From: Proteiniphilum sp. UBA5384
GTDB taxonomy: Bacteria; Bacteroidota; Bacteroidia; Bacteroidales; Dysgonomonadaceae
Assembly (NCBI RefSeq): GCF_002410825.1
Contig: NZ_DHOS01000001.1
Span: 48,413-112,412, forward strand
Length of the DNA: 64,000 nucleotides
Reading direction: 5' to 3'
Positions within the stretch are counted from its first letter, which is position 1, and each line of letters begins with the position of its first letter. Shown piece after piece: positions 24,157 through 32,389 of the stretch. The position numbers were made by a program, and so were the translations under genes. The notes under the pieces are model-generated. The model did not search any database. It had not been told where the DNA came from and was given only the letters and a program-made list of their open reading frames with translations.

Positions 24157-25809
24157 ATGATAAAGAAAATTATATATACGTTGTTTTGTTTGCTGGCTGT
24201 TGCCGGTTGTAAAATCGAAAACGACATACCGTATCCCATTGTAGAAGGGAATATCCTTTCCATGGAAGTGGAGGGGCAACGCGCTTCCTCTGAGGGAGAA
24301 AACGTGCAGGCTGTTATCGATAAAAAGAATCGTACGGTGCAACTTTATGTGGACGATTCCGTGGACTTGTCGAAACTGCGTATTACCAAGCTGACCGTCA
24401 GTGATGGAGTGGAGTTGGTGGCCGACCCTGCCGTTTGCAACAATTTCTCAAAATTTCCTACTGCCGGATTTGAATCGCTGGAGAGTATTCCTATTTCTTC
24501 GGATACGCGGGTCAACTTTTCGCAACCTGTGACTTTCACCTTGCATACCTACCAGGAGTATGTATGGACAGTGACAGTGACGCAGGTTATTTCCCGCAAG
24601 ATTGTATTGGAGAATCAGATAGGGAAAGCGGTGGTGGATGAGGTCAATAGGAATGTGGTTGTGTATGTGGCGAAAGAGCAGCCGTTGAACGCAATCAAGG
24701 TGACGTCGTTTCAGTTGGGGGGCGAACATGGCAAAATAGTTCCGGATCCAACGGCAGTGCCAACTTTCGACTTTTCTGTGCCCCGTGCTTTCTTTGTTTC
24801 GTATGGTTGGGAAGAAGTCAGCCATGAGTGGAAAGTTTTTGTCTATCATTCAGAAGAATCAGGTGCTATCTCTGCCGAGGTATTTCCGATGACCATACGT
24901 GCGATAGTGAGTGGCGACATACAAAATGGGAAAACACCCCAAATAGAATATAAGAAGCAGGCAGAAAGTGCGTGGAACAGGTTACCTGCTTCTGCTATCA
25001 CAGTGAATGGAACAAGCTACACCGCCTCCTTGAGCGGGCTTTCCGCTGCTACTGCGTATCACTACCGGGTGGGCATAGACGGCACGATGGGGGACGCCAA
25101 GCCGTTTGTCACTGCCACTGCTGCTCCTTTGACGGATGGTAGCTTTGACCATTGGCATCAGAATGGGAAGGTCTGGAATCCCTGGGCTTCCGACGCTACT
25201 TCTTATTGGGATACCGGTAATAAAGGAGCCACTACGATTGGTTCCAGCAACTCCGTCCCGACGGACGAAACCAGCAACGGCACAGGACAGGCAGCCTTGT
25301 TGGAATCCAAATTCTTAGTGATGCAGTTTGCCGCCGGTAATATCTTTACCGGAAGCTATGTGAGAACGACCGGGATGAACGGAGTATTAAGTTTCGGACG
25401 ACCGTTTACCTCTTTCCCTTCCAAACTGCGCATCCATTATAAGTACACATCCGCCCCCATCGACAGGGTGGGCGATGATGAATTTCAATACCTGAAAGGA
25501 AGGCCGGATTCATGCGATATTTATATCGCCTTGACTGACTGGGACGAACCCCTGGAAATACGTACCCGTCCTTCTGAAAGGCAATTGTTTGATAAAAACG
25601 ATAAGCAGATCATTGCCTATGCGGGATTCACGCAAGGAAGCTCCCTTTCTACCTATCAGCAAATAGATCTTCCTTTGGTGTATCGTTATACAAATCGTAC
25701 TCCTAAGTATATTGTGGTGGTTGCTACCGCCAGCAAGTATGGCGATTATTTCACAGGTGGTACAGGCAGTAAGTTGTGGATTGATAATTTTGAATTGATA
25801 TATGAATAA
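24157..25809 (+). CDS. PCMD-domain surface lipoprotein
   Basis: 550 residues. Lipobox AVAGC, lipid Cys at 18, then K-I-E-N-D. Two Ig-like repeats resembling DUF5018-type domains (about 28-148 and 149-232; both carry the pattern V-D-x-x-x-R-x-V-x-x-Y-V), then an Fn3-like domain (about 235-330) and a C-terminal PCMD domain (about 333-550) with DGSFDHWHQNGKVW, GRPFTSFP and ASKYGDYFTGGTGSKL. The PCMD domain is a paralog of that in lipoprotein 3. It lacks DUF4493, so it probably decorates or binds ligand rather than polymerises (inference). Last gene of the operon. Confidence 0.82.
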   Translation: MIKKIIYTLFCLLAVAGCKIENDIPYPIVEGNILSMEVEGQRASSEGENVQAVIDKKNRTVQLYVDDSVDLSKLRITKLTVSDGVELVADPAVCNNFSKFPTAGFESLESIPISSDTRVNFSQPVTFTLHTYQEYVWTVTVTQVISRKIVLENQIGKAVVDEVNRNVVVYVAKEQPLNAIKVTSFQLGGEHGKIVPDPTAVPTFDFSVPRAFFVSYGWEEVSHEWKVFVYHSEESGAISAEVFPMTIRAIVSGDIQNGKTPQIEYKKQAESAWNRLPASAITVNGTSYTASLSGLSAATAYHYRVGIDGTMGDAKPFVTATAAPLTDGSFDHWHQNGKVWNPWASDATSYWDTGNKGATTIGSSNSVPTDETSNGTGQAALLESKFLVMQFAAGNIFTGSYVRTTGMNGVLSFGRPFTSFPSKLRIHYKYTSAPIDRVGDDEFQYLKGRPDSCDIYIALTDWDEPLEIRTRPSERQLFDKNDKQIIAYAGFTQGSSLSTYQQIDLPLVYRYTNRTPKYIVVVATASKYGDYFTGGTGSKLWIDNFELIYE

Positions 25810-25865
25810 TGTGCTAATGTCTGTATATTTAATAAATTCAGAACTCCTGATCCTGTTATTGAGGA

Positions 25866-25994
25866 TCAATAAATTGTAAAATGGTCAATGAGATAGTCGG
25901 CTTCCGTGAGCAGGATGGTTTCGTCTATTACCTCCATAGCGGGAACCCGATCTATTGCCACAACCCTTGCCTGCAAATATTTCACAAGAGCCAT
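25866..25994 (-). other. Possible short gene or gene remnant in the 25810-26168 gap
   Basis: Within a 359-base gap between the PCMD gene and corA, a minus-strand frame of 42 codons reads ARVVAIDRVPAMEVIDET then LLTEADYLIDHF and stops at 25866-25868. The composition is protein-like and unlike the surrounding AT-rich DNA, and it looks like the C-terminal end of a larger protein that I cannot name. Nothing else recognisable is in the gap apart from the corA promoter. Confidence 0.35.
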
Positions 25995-26131
25995 AAATAG
26001 TCCGGTGGATCATTCAGTATCATTTCAGTTGGTATTATTTTTCGGTAATGATGTGAATAATTTAACTAAAATGTTGAACAAATCAAAAAATATAGTTTGA
26101 TAAATATTTTTTACTTTTCAAATAAATACTG

Positions 26132-26139
26132 TATATTTG
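26132..26139 (+). promoter_or_regulatory. -7 promoter element for corA
   Basis: TATATTTG matches TAnnTTTG and ends 29 bases before ATG 26169. It lies downstream of an in-frame TTG at 26097, which supports the later start. Confidence 0.6.
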
Positions 26140-26168
26140 GATTTTATAGATTATCACTAAAGACGATT

Positions 26169-27221
26169 ATGCTTAAGCGCAAGGAGGATATAGGGCTTTC
26201 GCCGTATGAACTGAAGTTCCGCGGCCGGCACCGTTCCGAAGAGATACAAATGACCCTTTTCGATATTGACCTGGAGAAGGTGGACCAATTGGAGATCCGG
26301 TCGATCGAGGGCGTTTTGCCCTATAAAGACAACGATACGCTCACATGGTTGAATATTGACGGATTGCACAATGAGCAACTGATGCAGGAATTGGTGGATA
26401 CGTTACAGATCCCTGCCGATATCCTGTCGGATGTGATGCAACCGGGCACGCGTCCCCAGATGGAAGAGTTCGATAACGGACTTTTTATCTCATTGAAGAT
26501 AATGCAGATTGATGAGAAGACCAATTTGATATCGATTGATAACCTGAGTATAGTGATCATGGATAAGCTGTTGGTCACTTTCCAGGAAGAGAAGAGCGAT
26601 TTGTTCAATCCTGTCAGGGAACGCATCAGGAAGCATAATAAACGGTTCAAGGCATTAGGGACTGATTACCTTGCTTTTGGCTTGTTGGATGTGGTTATTG
26701 ACAATTACATCTTTATCCTGGGTGTTTTGGGTGAGAAAATTGAAGACCTGGAAAACAAAATGGTGCTGGATCCCGGCAGGAAAACACTCAGGATAATCAA
26801 TCTTCTCAAGCGTGAACTCAGTAACCTGGGACGGTATATCAAACCGGCCCGGGAGATGGTCTCCGGACTGGTAAAATCGGAGAGCGATTTTATTACGCCC
26901 CAAAATGAAAAACACTATAAGGAATTGCAGGACAATATCAATCAGGCGGTGGAGTTGTTGGAGTACTATCGTGAACTGCTGTATGATGAATTGAATATTT
27001 ATCACTCTTCCATGAGTACAAAACTGAACGATATTATGGCGCTGCTGACTATCTTTTCAGTGATATTTATCCCCATCACATTTATAGTGGGTGTCTATGG
27101 AATGAATTTCGATAATATGCCGGAATTACATTTGAAATATGGTTATTTTATCGTCTGGGGAGTGATGCTGTTAATTGCCATCGGAATGTTCTGGTATTTT
27201 AAGAAAAGAAAATGGTTTTAA
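26169..27221 (+). CDS. corA: CorA family magnesium/cobalt transporter
   Basis: 350 residues from ATG at 26169. Large N-terminal cytoplasmic domain (about 1-240) with DVMQPGTRPQ and LLDVVIDNY, long stalk helix, then two C-terminal membrane helices; the selectivity loop YGMNF (G-M-N near residue 310) is present between them and a basic tail (KKRKW) ends the protein. It forms a homopentameric inner-membrane channel for Mg2+ or related divalent cations. It is monocistronic; no M-box riboswitch was seen upstream. Confidence 0.93.
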   Translation: MLKRKEDIGLSPYELKFRGRHRSEEIQMTLFDIDLEKVDQLEIRSIEGVLPYKDNDTLTWLNIDGLHNEQLMQELVDTLQIPADILSDVMQPGTRPQMEEFDNGLFISLKIMQIDEKTNLISIDNLSIVIMDKLLVTFQEEKSDLFNPVRERIRKHNKRFKALGTDYLAFGLLDVVIDNYIFILGVLGEKIEDLENKMVLDPGRKTLRIINLLKRELSNLGRYIKPAREMVSGLVKSESDFITPQNEKHYKELQDNINQAVELLEYYRELLYDELNIYHSSMSTKLNDIMALLTIFSVIFIPITFIVGVYGMNFDNMPELHLKYGYFIVWGVMLLIAIGMFWYFKKRKWF

Positions 27222-27321
27222 ATGTCAGGGAACTTTTTTGACATTAAAATAAAAATCACATGTTTACTCGATACCCGGTTATTTGAAGTAACGAGGACGA
27301 AATAAAAATCATGATCAGTAG

Positions 27322-28959
27322 ATGAATTCAAATCAGGAAAGTGCTTCCAGATGGTTGGGCAGGAAAGTGGGAGAAGCCAAGGGGGCCTACCTTGCAGCTT
27401 CGCTGTTTACCATTGTCAGCGCTGTTTGTTTTGTCGTTTTTTGTTGGTATCTGTCGGAATTCGCCGCTTCGTGGATCAACAGCGGATTGATTCTGCCAAA
27501 CATATTATTATATGCCTCTGCATTTCTCGGGGGTAGGTATCTTTTCGCCCACTTAGCTTCGCAATGCAATTACAATGCGGGGAATATCATTGTTTCAAAA
27601 ATAAAAAAACAGGTTTATCCGCTGTTGCTTCACAATAATCAGTTAGATTCTACTGCGAGTGCATTGTATGTCACCCGTATCAGCGATGATCTGAAACCAT
27701 TCTATGCTTTTTTTATTCCCTATTCCGTAGCGACCGCCTTGGTCAGCTCGCTGCTGCTATTGGTTTGCTTCTGGATAGAAAAATGGGTAGGCATTATATT
27801 GTTGGTTTCGTTGCTGGTCATTCCTATGCAGATGGCGGTGGTGGGTATAGGAGCCGAGTCGCTTCATAAAAAACATATTAATCTTTTCTTGAAATATTCG
27901 GCCGTTTTCTATAACCGACTCCAGACTATTGCCGAGATCGTCAATCTGGATAATTTTAAAGCACAATACCGGTTTTTGTCCGGAAAAAGCAAGGAGTTGA
28001 GCAAGGCTACTACCAGTGTGATGCGGGTTGCTTTTTTGTCGTCCACCGCCCTCGAGCTTTTTGTGACCATTGCCATTGCAGCTATAGCCATCTATCTGGG
28101 AATGAGTTTGCTTGGTATTATGCCCGGCGCTAATTATGGTAAGGGATATGATTTTCGTACAGCGCTCTTTTTACTTACTATTACACCCTATTTCTTCTTT
28201 TATCTGCGGAAATTTGTCGGTGCATACCACGACCGTAACAGAGCCCTGGCCTCAGCTGAATTGTTGATGCCGATATTGGCACAGGAGGTTGCTCCGCCTT
28301 TGGAGGGAATGGACGAATCTCTGAAGAGTTTTGATATCTGTAGTTTGCATTTTGCCTATCCCGATTCTCCGGTAAAAGTGTTGAATGATATCCACCTGCA
28401 ATTACCGGTAAAAGGGTTGGTATTGGTGAAAGGTATTTCCGGTTCGGGAAAATCTACCTTGCTTAAAATCTGTACCGGTAGCCTTTCAGTACAGCAGGGA
28501 ACGGTGTCTGTAAACGGACAGGATAATGCATGGTCACGTCAATGGCTGAAGGAAAACAGCGCATATATGAACCAGTACCCATTTATCTTCGATGGAACAT
28601 TGCGATACAACGTTTTCCTGGGAAAAGAAGGAAACGGCTCCGAGGGGTATCCTGATTTTCTAAATAGAATATTGGAGAAAAAGGAACAGGGGGGACAGAC
28701 GGAATTAAGCCATGGCGGTAAACAACTTTCAGGTGGAGAAAAACAATTGGTGACCCTCGCCCGGATGATGATGTATCCCAAACCGGTTGCGATTATGGAT
28801 GAACCGACGGCCAGTCTGGACAATGATACCATTGAGATTATCCTTCCGCAAATCGTAAAAATGGCTGAAGAACGGTTGGTGATCATTGCTTCACATGAAA
28901 AGATGTTCGATGGCGTAGCGGATGTTGTACTGAACTTAAATTGGGGGGAGCAGGTTTGA
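27322..28959 (+). CDS. cydD: ABC exporter subunit, CydD-like
   Basis: 545 residues: six-helix exporter membrane domain (about 20-310) and nucleotide-binding domain with Walker A GISGSGKST near 371, signature LSGGEKQLVTLA and Walker B AIMDEP. The N-terminal half resembles CydD/CydC of the thiol reductant exporter that moves glutathione or cysteine to the periplasm and is needed for cytochrome bd assembly. Next gene encodes the matching half-transporter 9 bases later, giving a heterodimer. No cydAB genes lie nearby, so the specific cyd assignment is moderate; it could export another substrate. Confidence 0.75.
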   Translation: MNSNQESASRWLGRKVGEAKGAYLAASLFTIVSAVCFVVFCWYLSEFAASWINSGLILPNILLYASAFLGGRYLFAHLASQCNYNAGNIIVSKIKKQVYPLLLHNNQLDSTASALYVTRISDDLKPFYAFFIPYSVATALVSSLLLLVCFWIEKWVGIILLVSLLVIPMQMAVVGIGAESLHKKHINLFLKYSAVFYNRLQTIAEIVNLDNFKAQYRFLSGKSKELSKATTSVMRVAFLSSTALELFVTIAIAAIAIYLGMSLLGIMPGANYGKGYDFRTALFLLTITPYFFFYLRKFVGAYHDRNRALASAELLMPILAQEVAPPLEGMDESLKSFDICSLHFAYPDSPVKVLNDIHLQLPVKGLVLVKGISGSGKSTLLKICTGSLSVQQGTVSVNGQDNAWSRQWLKENSAYMNQYPFIFDGTLRYNVFLGKEGNGSEGYPDFLNRILEKKEQGGQTELSHGGKQLSGGEKQLVTLARMMMYPKPVAIMDEPTASLDNDTIEIILPQIVKMAEERLVIIASHEKMFDGVADVVLNLNWGEQV

Positions 28960-28968
28960 TTTGTTGAT

Positions 28969-30594
28969 GTGATGATGTATAAATTTATAACAACATATAT
29001 ATTGCGGCCATTTGCCGGCAGGTGGGGGGGGGCTTTTTTGCTACTCTTTCTCTGGACCGCGGCATTTATTGCCATGCCGGCGGTCTCCGGATGGTTCCTT
29101 GCTATTTGTAGTGTGGCATTCATTACGGCAAACACTGCGTTTTCATACCTGATTCCCTCTGCCGTTATCCGTTTGTTGGCATTGTTTCGTACAGCGACGA
29201 GGTATTTCGAACGGATGGAGACACACAAAACCACATTGGATGTGCAGCAGAGCCTACAACTGAAAATATTCCAATCGGTAGCCGGATTTCCCTATTTCAA
29301 AAAACAGGTCAACAACAATTCCACGTTGCTCGAGAACAGTACGCTCGGCGTTGAACAGATACTGAACCATGTCCTCTTATGGTTGATGCCACTTACGGCG
29401 CTGGTCCTTTCCCTTATCCTCTATTATGGTTTTCTTGTCTTGTTTTCGCATGCAATAGCCATTGAATTCCTGGTTTCTGCCGCCGTGTTATTGTTTATCG
29501 TTCCTCAACTTTTCTTCCGGCAGAACGGAAAACTCTATGCAATATTGAAAACACACCGAGAAGAGAATAACCATGCACTTATTCAAAGTTTCAGGGGGCG
29601 GATAGAGATCACCAAATACAATATGGAGGAAAAGGTGATTAATCAGTACGAGGAAAAATTGGACATACTCGAGCGACTGGAGAATAAACTGCAGACAAAT
29701 TCATTTTATCTTCAATTGATTGCCGGTCTTGGATTTAGTCTGATAGCTGCTTTCCTGCTCTGGAATTCATCCAATCATGGTATTGACGGGCCGGCGGCGA
29801 TCGGTATCTTCTTCGGTATCATGGCGCAGGCCGAGTTGTCTGAGATGCTTTTCTCGGGAAAATCGGAAAAGAATGCGGTAAAAAACCAGGTCAATGATGT
29901 GGCGACTATCATCGGACAGGGGGAAAAAACCGTAGGGAAAGAGGGGCAGCCTATCCAAAAAGAAGTGGTGGATTCCCCTCTGGAAGGATTAGTGTTGCAG
30001 GATGTGAGTGCGAAAATCCCTGAAACATCGGTACGAACGGATGAAGTATCGCTGAAAATAAAGAAAGGGGAGTGGATTGCCCTCTACGGGGAGACAGGAA
30101 AAGGAAAGACCACGCTGTTAAACAGTTTCTTTTATCCTGAATACCGTAGGACGGGATCGTTGATATGGAACGATCTACAAGTATTATCCCATTTACCGGT
30201 ACCTGAATGTGTGTATGTAACACAGAAAGCCTATCTTCTGACAGGAACACTGCGTGAGAATTTTGAGGGATATCCTGACGAAGCTATTGAACAGGTACTG
30301 AAAACGGTGGATCTGAGCGGTTGGCGTGCATCGCTTCCCGACGGGTTGGATAGTTGGTTGGGCGAAAATGGGGAGACGCTAAGTGGCGGACAACGCAAGA
30401 AATTGCTATTGGCACAAGCGTTACTCAAAGAACCGCAACTGCTGGTGGTGGACGAACCTACCGCCGGTATCAGTTCCGAAAATGCGATTGCCATCTTCCA
30501 AAACATAAAATGGCGATACCCCGGTATCACCATCCTAATGGCTACCCACTTGAAAGATTTTGAAAGTGTGGTGGATAGAGTAATCAGAATCTGA
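28969..30594 (+). CDS. cydC: ABC exporter subunit, CydC-like
   Basis: 541 residues; GTG at 28969 or ATG at 28972 are both possible. N-terminal membrane domain with the CydC-like start (FAGRWGGAFLL, then AVIRLLALFRTATRYFERM), nucleotide-binding domain with Walker A GETGKGKTT near 375, signature LSGGQRKKLLLAQ and Walker B LLVVDEP. The RxFRTxxRYxER segment is typical of CydC. It pairs with the preceding CydD-like subunit. It converges with the DUF4919 gene 16 bases downstream with no hairpin between them. Confidence 0.75.
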   Translation: MMMYKFITTYILRPFAGRWGGAFLLLFLWTAAFIAMPAVSGWFLAICSVAFITANTAFSYLIPSAVIRLLALFRTATRYFERMETHKTTLDVQQSLQLKIFQSVAGFPYFKKQVNNNSTLLENSTLGVEQILNHVLLWLMPLTALVLSLILYYGFLVLFSHAIAIEFLVSAAVLLFIVPQLFFRQNGKLYAILKTHREENNHALIQSFRGRIEITKYNMEEKVINQYEEKLDILERLENKLQTNSFYLQLIAGLGFSLIAAFLLWNSSNHGIDGPAAIGIFFGIMAQAELSEMLFSGKSEKNAVKNQVNDVATIIGQGEKTVGKEGQPIQKEVVDSPLEGLVLQDVSAKIPETSVRTDEVSLKIKKGEWIALYGETGKGKTTLLNSFFYPEYRRTGSLIWNDLQVLSHLPVPECVYVTQKAYLLTGTLRENFEGYPDEAIEQVLKTVDLSGWRASLPDGLDSWLGENGETLSGGQRKKLLLAQALLKEPQLLVVDEPTAGISSENAIAIFQNIKWRYPGITILMATHLKDFESVVDRVIRI

Positions 30595-30610
30595 ATTGAA
30601 TTTTCTGCTT

Positions 30611-31312
30611 TTACATTTTCCCTCCACCATGTGAACTTACATGGTCGATAACGGGAGCAATATTGAAATAGACCTTCTCTACACCGAATCGGTTTTCGGA
30701 GAGTGTGAGGTAATTTATCTTTTTTGTCGACAGTATCTTGTCGTTGCCTCCGAAGCTGTATCCCAGGAATGGAAGTATATCATATTCATGTGCCACTCTG
30801 ATTACATAGAACGGCGTTTTCTCCGACATCCCGTCTCCGGTGCCTGCAATGGCATTCTGCACGACCCGTCTTTGCTGTGCCACCCTTTTATATTCGTGCG
30901 CATTATCTTGTTGGGCATACACCAGCAACTTGGCATTCAACGCCCGCAGGTTGAACGGGTCTTCCAGTAACAATGCACTGGAGTATTCCAAAATATTGTT
31001 GTAATCGCCGGGAGTGAATGATTTCTTCGATAATACCTCTGCGATCTTGTTGTTATAGGAGGAAGTGTCCACCGGCATATATTGGGACTGGTAGATAAAA
31101 CCGAAATAGAGATGGCGTCCCTCTTCGAGGGTCATCGTTTCATCACCCGACATGTATTTCTCCATCAATTTCGGATAATAATAAGACGAAGCCGGTTCTT
31201 TGATATTTCTTTCAATCTGCGCGAAATCGGGAGCGCTGAAAAACTCATCTTGGGCGTGTGCTGAAAATGCAACTGTGGAGATAAATGCAAATATGAACAG
31301 TAATTTATACAT
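30611..31312 (-). CDS. DUF4919 family exported protein
   Basis: 233 residues from ATG at 31312 (MYKLLFIFAF), with a signal peptide cleaved around AHAQD. Matches the Bacteroidota family DUF4919 (PF16266): YYYPKLMEKYMSGDETMTLEE, LYFGFIYQ, and a tetratricopeptide-like middle (NNILEYSSALLLEDPFNLRALN). Function unknown; it is periplasmic or outer-membrane associated. The start is fixed by the promoter at 31346-31376, which lies just upstream. Confidence 0.82.
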   Translation of the reverse strand: MYKLLFIFAFISTVAFSAHAQDEFFSAPDFAQIERNIKEPASSYYYPKLMEKYMSGDETMTLEEGRHLYFGFIYQSQYMPVDTSSYNNKIAEVLSKKSFTPGDYNNILEYSSALLLEDPFNLRALNAKLLVYAQQDNAHEYKRVAQQRRVVQNAIAGTGDGMSEKTPFYVIRVAHEYDILPFLGYSFGGNDKILSTKKINYLTLSENRFGVEKVYFNIAPVIDHVSSHGGGKM

Positions 31313-31345
31313 AGTCTTTTTTGTTTTAGTAATAGTGCTACGATA

Positions 31346-31376
31346 CAAATGTATTTTCTAAATTCTATTTTAACAA
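31346..31376 (-). promoter_or_regulatory. Promoter of the DUF4919 gene
   Basis: On the minus strand TTG (31376-31374), 20-base spacer and TACATTTG (31353-31346); the start codon follows 34 bases later. Confidence 0.65.
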
Positions 31377-31407
31377 AAAAAATTAGATAAGAAACCTTAA
31401 TCGGCAA

Positions 31408-31442
31408 TAAAAACCGGAACAGGAGACATGTCCTGTTCCGGT
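31408..31442 (-). terminator. Terminator after fabD
   Basis: Perfect 12-bp stem ACCGGAACAGGA / TCCTGTTCCGGT (31413-31442) with a 6-base loop; on the minus strand it is followed by TTTTATT. It ends the ispE-to-fabD transcription unit and isolates the DUF4919 gene. Confidence 0.88.
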
Positions 31443-31492
31443 AATTGTTCATTTTTAATACCTGAAACGGTTTCTTCGAAATGCCGGAATCA

Positions 31493-32374
31493 TTATTGTT
31501 TCCCTGAAACGGCTACTTCGCGGTTTATCTTGGAGACCAGTCCCTGTAATACAGTGCCGGGACCAAGTTCTACAAATTCTGTGGCCCCGTCGGCAATCAT
31601 CTGTTGTACCGACTGCGTCCATTTTACCGGTGAGGTAAGCTGAGCAATCAGATTCTCTTTGATGGTCGCGGGATCAGTCTCTCCCATAGTCGATACGTTC
31701 TGGTATACCGGGCAAACAGGTGCTGAGAAAGGAGTTGCCTCGATAGCTTCCGACAGTTCCAAACGGGCCGGTTCCATCAGGGGAGAGTGGAAAGCACCAC
31801 CGACTTTTAAGGGTAATGCCCGTTTTGCCCCCGCTTCTTTCATCAGTTCGCATGCTTTTTCAATGCCACTCATTGTTCCGGAGATCACTACCTGTCCCGG
31901 GCAGTTGTAATTAGCCGGTACCACTACGTCATCCACCGACGCACATATCTCTTCCACTTTGTCGTCGGCCAGTGCCAGTATAGCCGCCATAGTAGATGGT
32001 TGTTTCTCACATGCTTTCTGCATGGCCAATGCACGGGTATAAACCAATTTTAAGCCGTCTTCGAAGGATAAGGCGCCGGCTGCCACCAATGCCGAGAACT
32101 CTCCCAGTGAATGTCCTGCGGTCATATCGGGTTGGAACGTTGAGCCCAGCGTCTTTGCCAGAATCACCGAGTGCAGGAAGATAGCCGGTTGTGTGACCTT
32201 TGTTTGTTTCAGGTCCTCGTCTGTCCCTGCAAACATCAGGTCGGTAATGCGGAAACCGAGTATTTCGTTTGCTTTTTCGAATAACTCTTTCGCCAAGGGT
32301 GAGGTCTCGTACAGATCTTTGCCCATACCCACGAATTGGGCTCCCTGGCCGGGGAATACGTATGCTTTCTTCAT
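31493..32374 (-). CDS. fabD: Malonyl-CoA:ACP transacylase
   Basis: 293 residues. Loads malonyl groups on acyl carrier protein for fatty acid synthesis. N-terminal FPGQGAQFVGM, nucleophile Ser in GHSLGE, AFHSPLM with the catalytic His, and C-terminal ELGPGTVLQGL. It ends a minus-strand run and is 15 bases after the acyl-CoA synthetase gene, so lipid synthesis and acyl activation may be co-transcribed. Confidence 0.95.
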   Translation of the reverse strand: MKKAYVFPGQGAQFVGMGKDLYETSPLAKELFEKANEILGFRITDLMFAGTDEDLKQTKVTQPAIFLHSVILAKTLGSTFQPDMTAGHSLGEFSALVAAGALSFEDGLKLVYTRALAMQKACEKQPSTMAAILALADDKVEEICASVDDVVVPANYNCPGQVVISGTMSGIEKACELMKEAGAKRALPLKVGGAFHSPLMEPARLELSEAIEATPFSAPVCPVYQNVSTMGETDPATIKENLIAQLTSPVKWTQSVQQMIADGATEFVELGPGTVLQGLVSKINREVAVSGKQ

Positions 32375-32389
32375 ATCATTTAAAATTAT

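Noticed and set aside
27221..27245. AATGTCA...TGACATT hairpin after corA
   Set aside because: Only 7 A/T-rich base pairs and no T-run on the plus strand; too weak to call a terminator.
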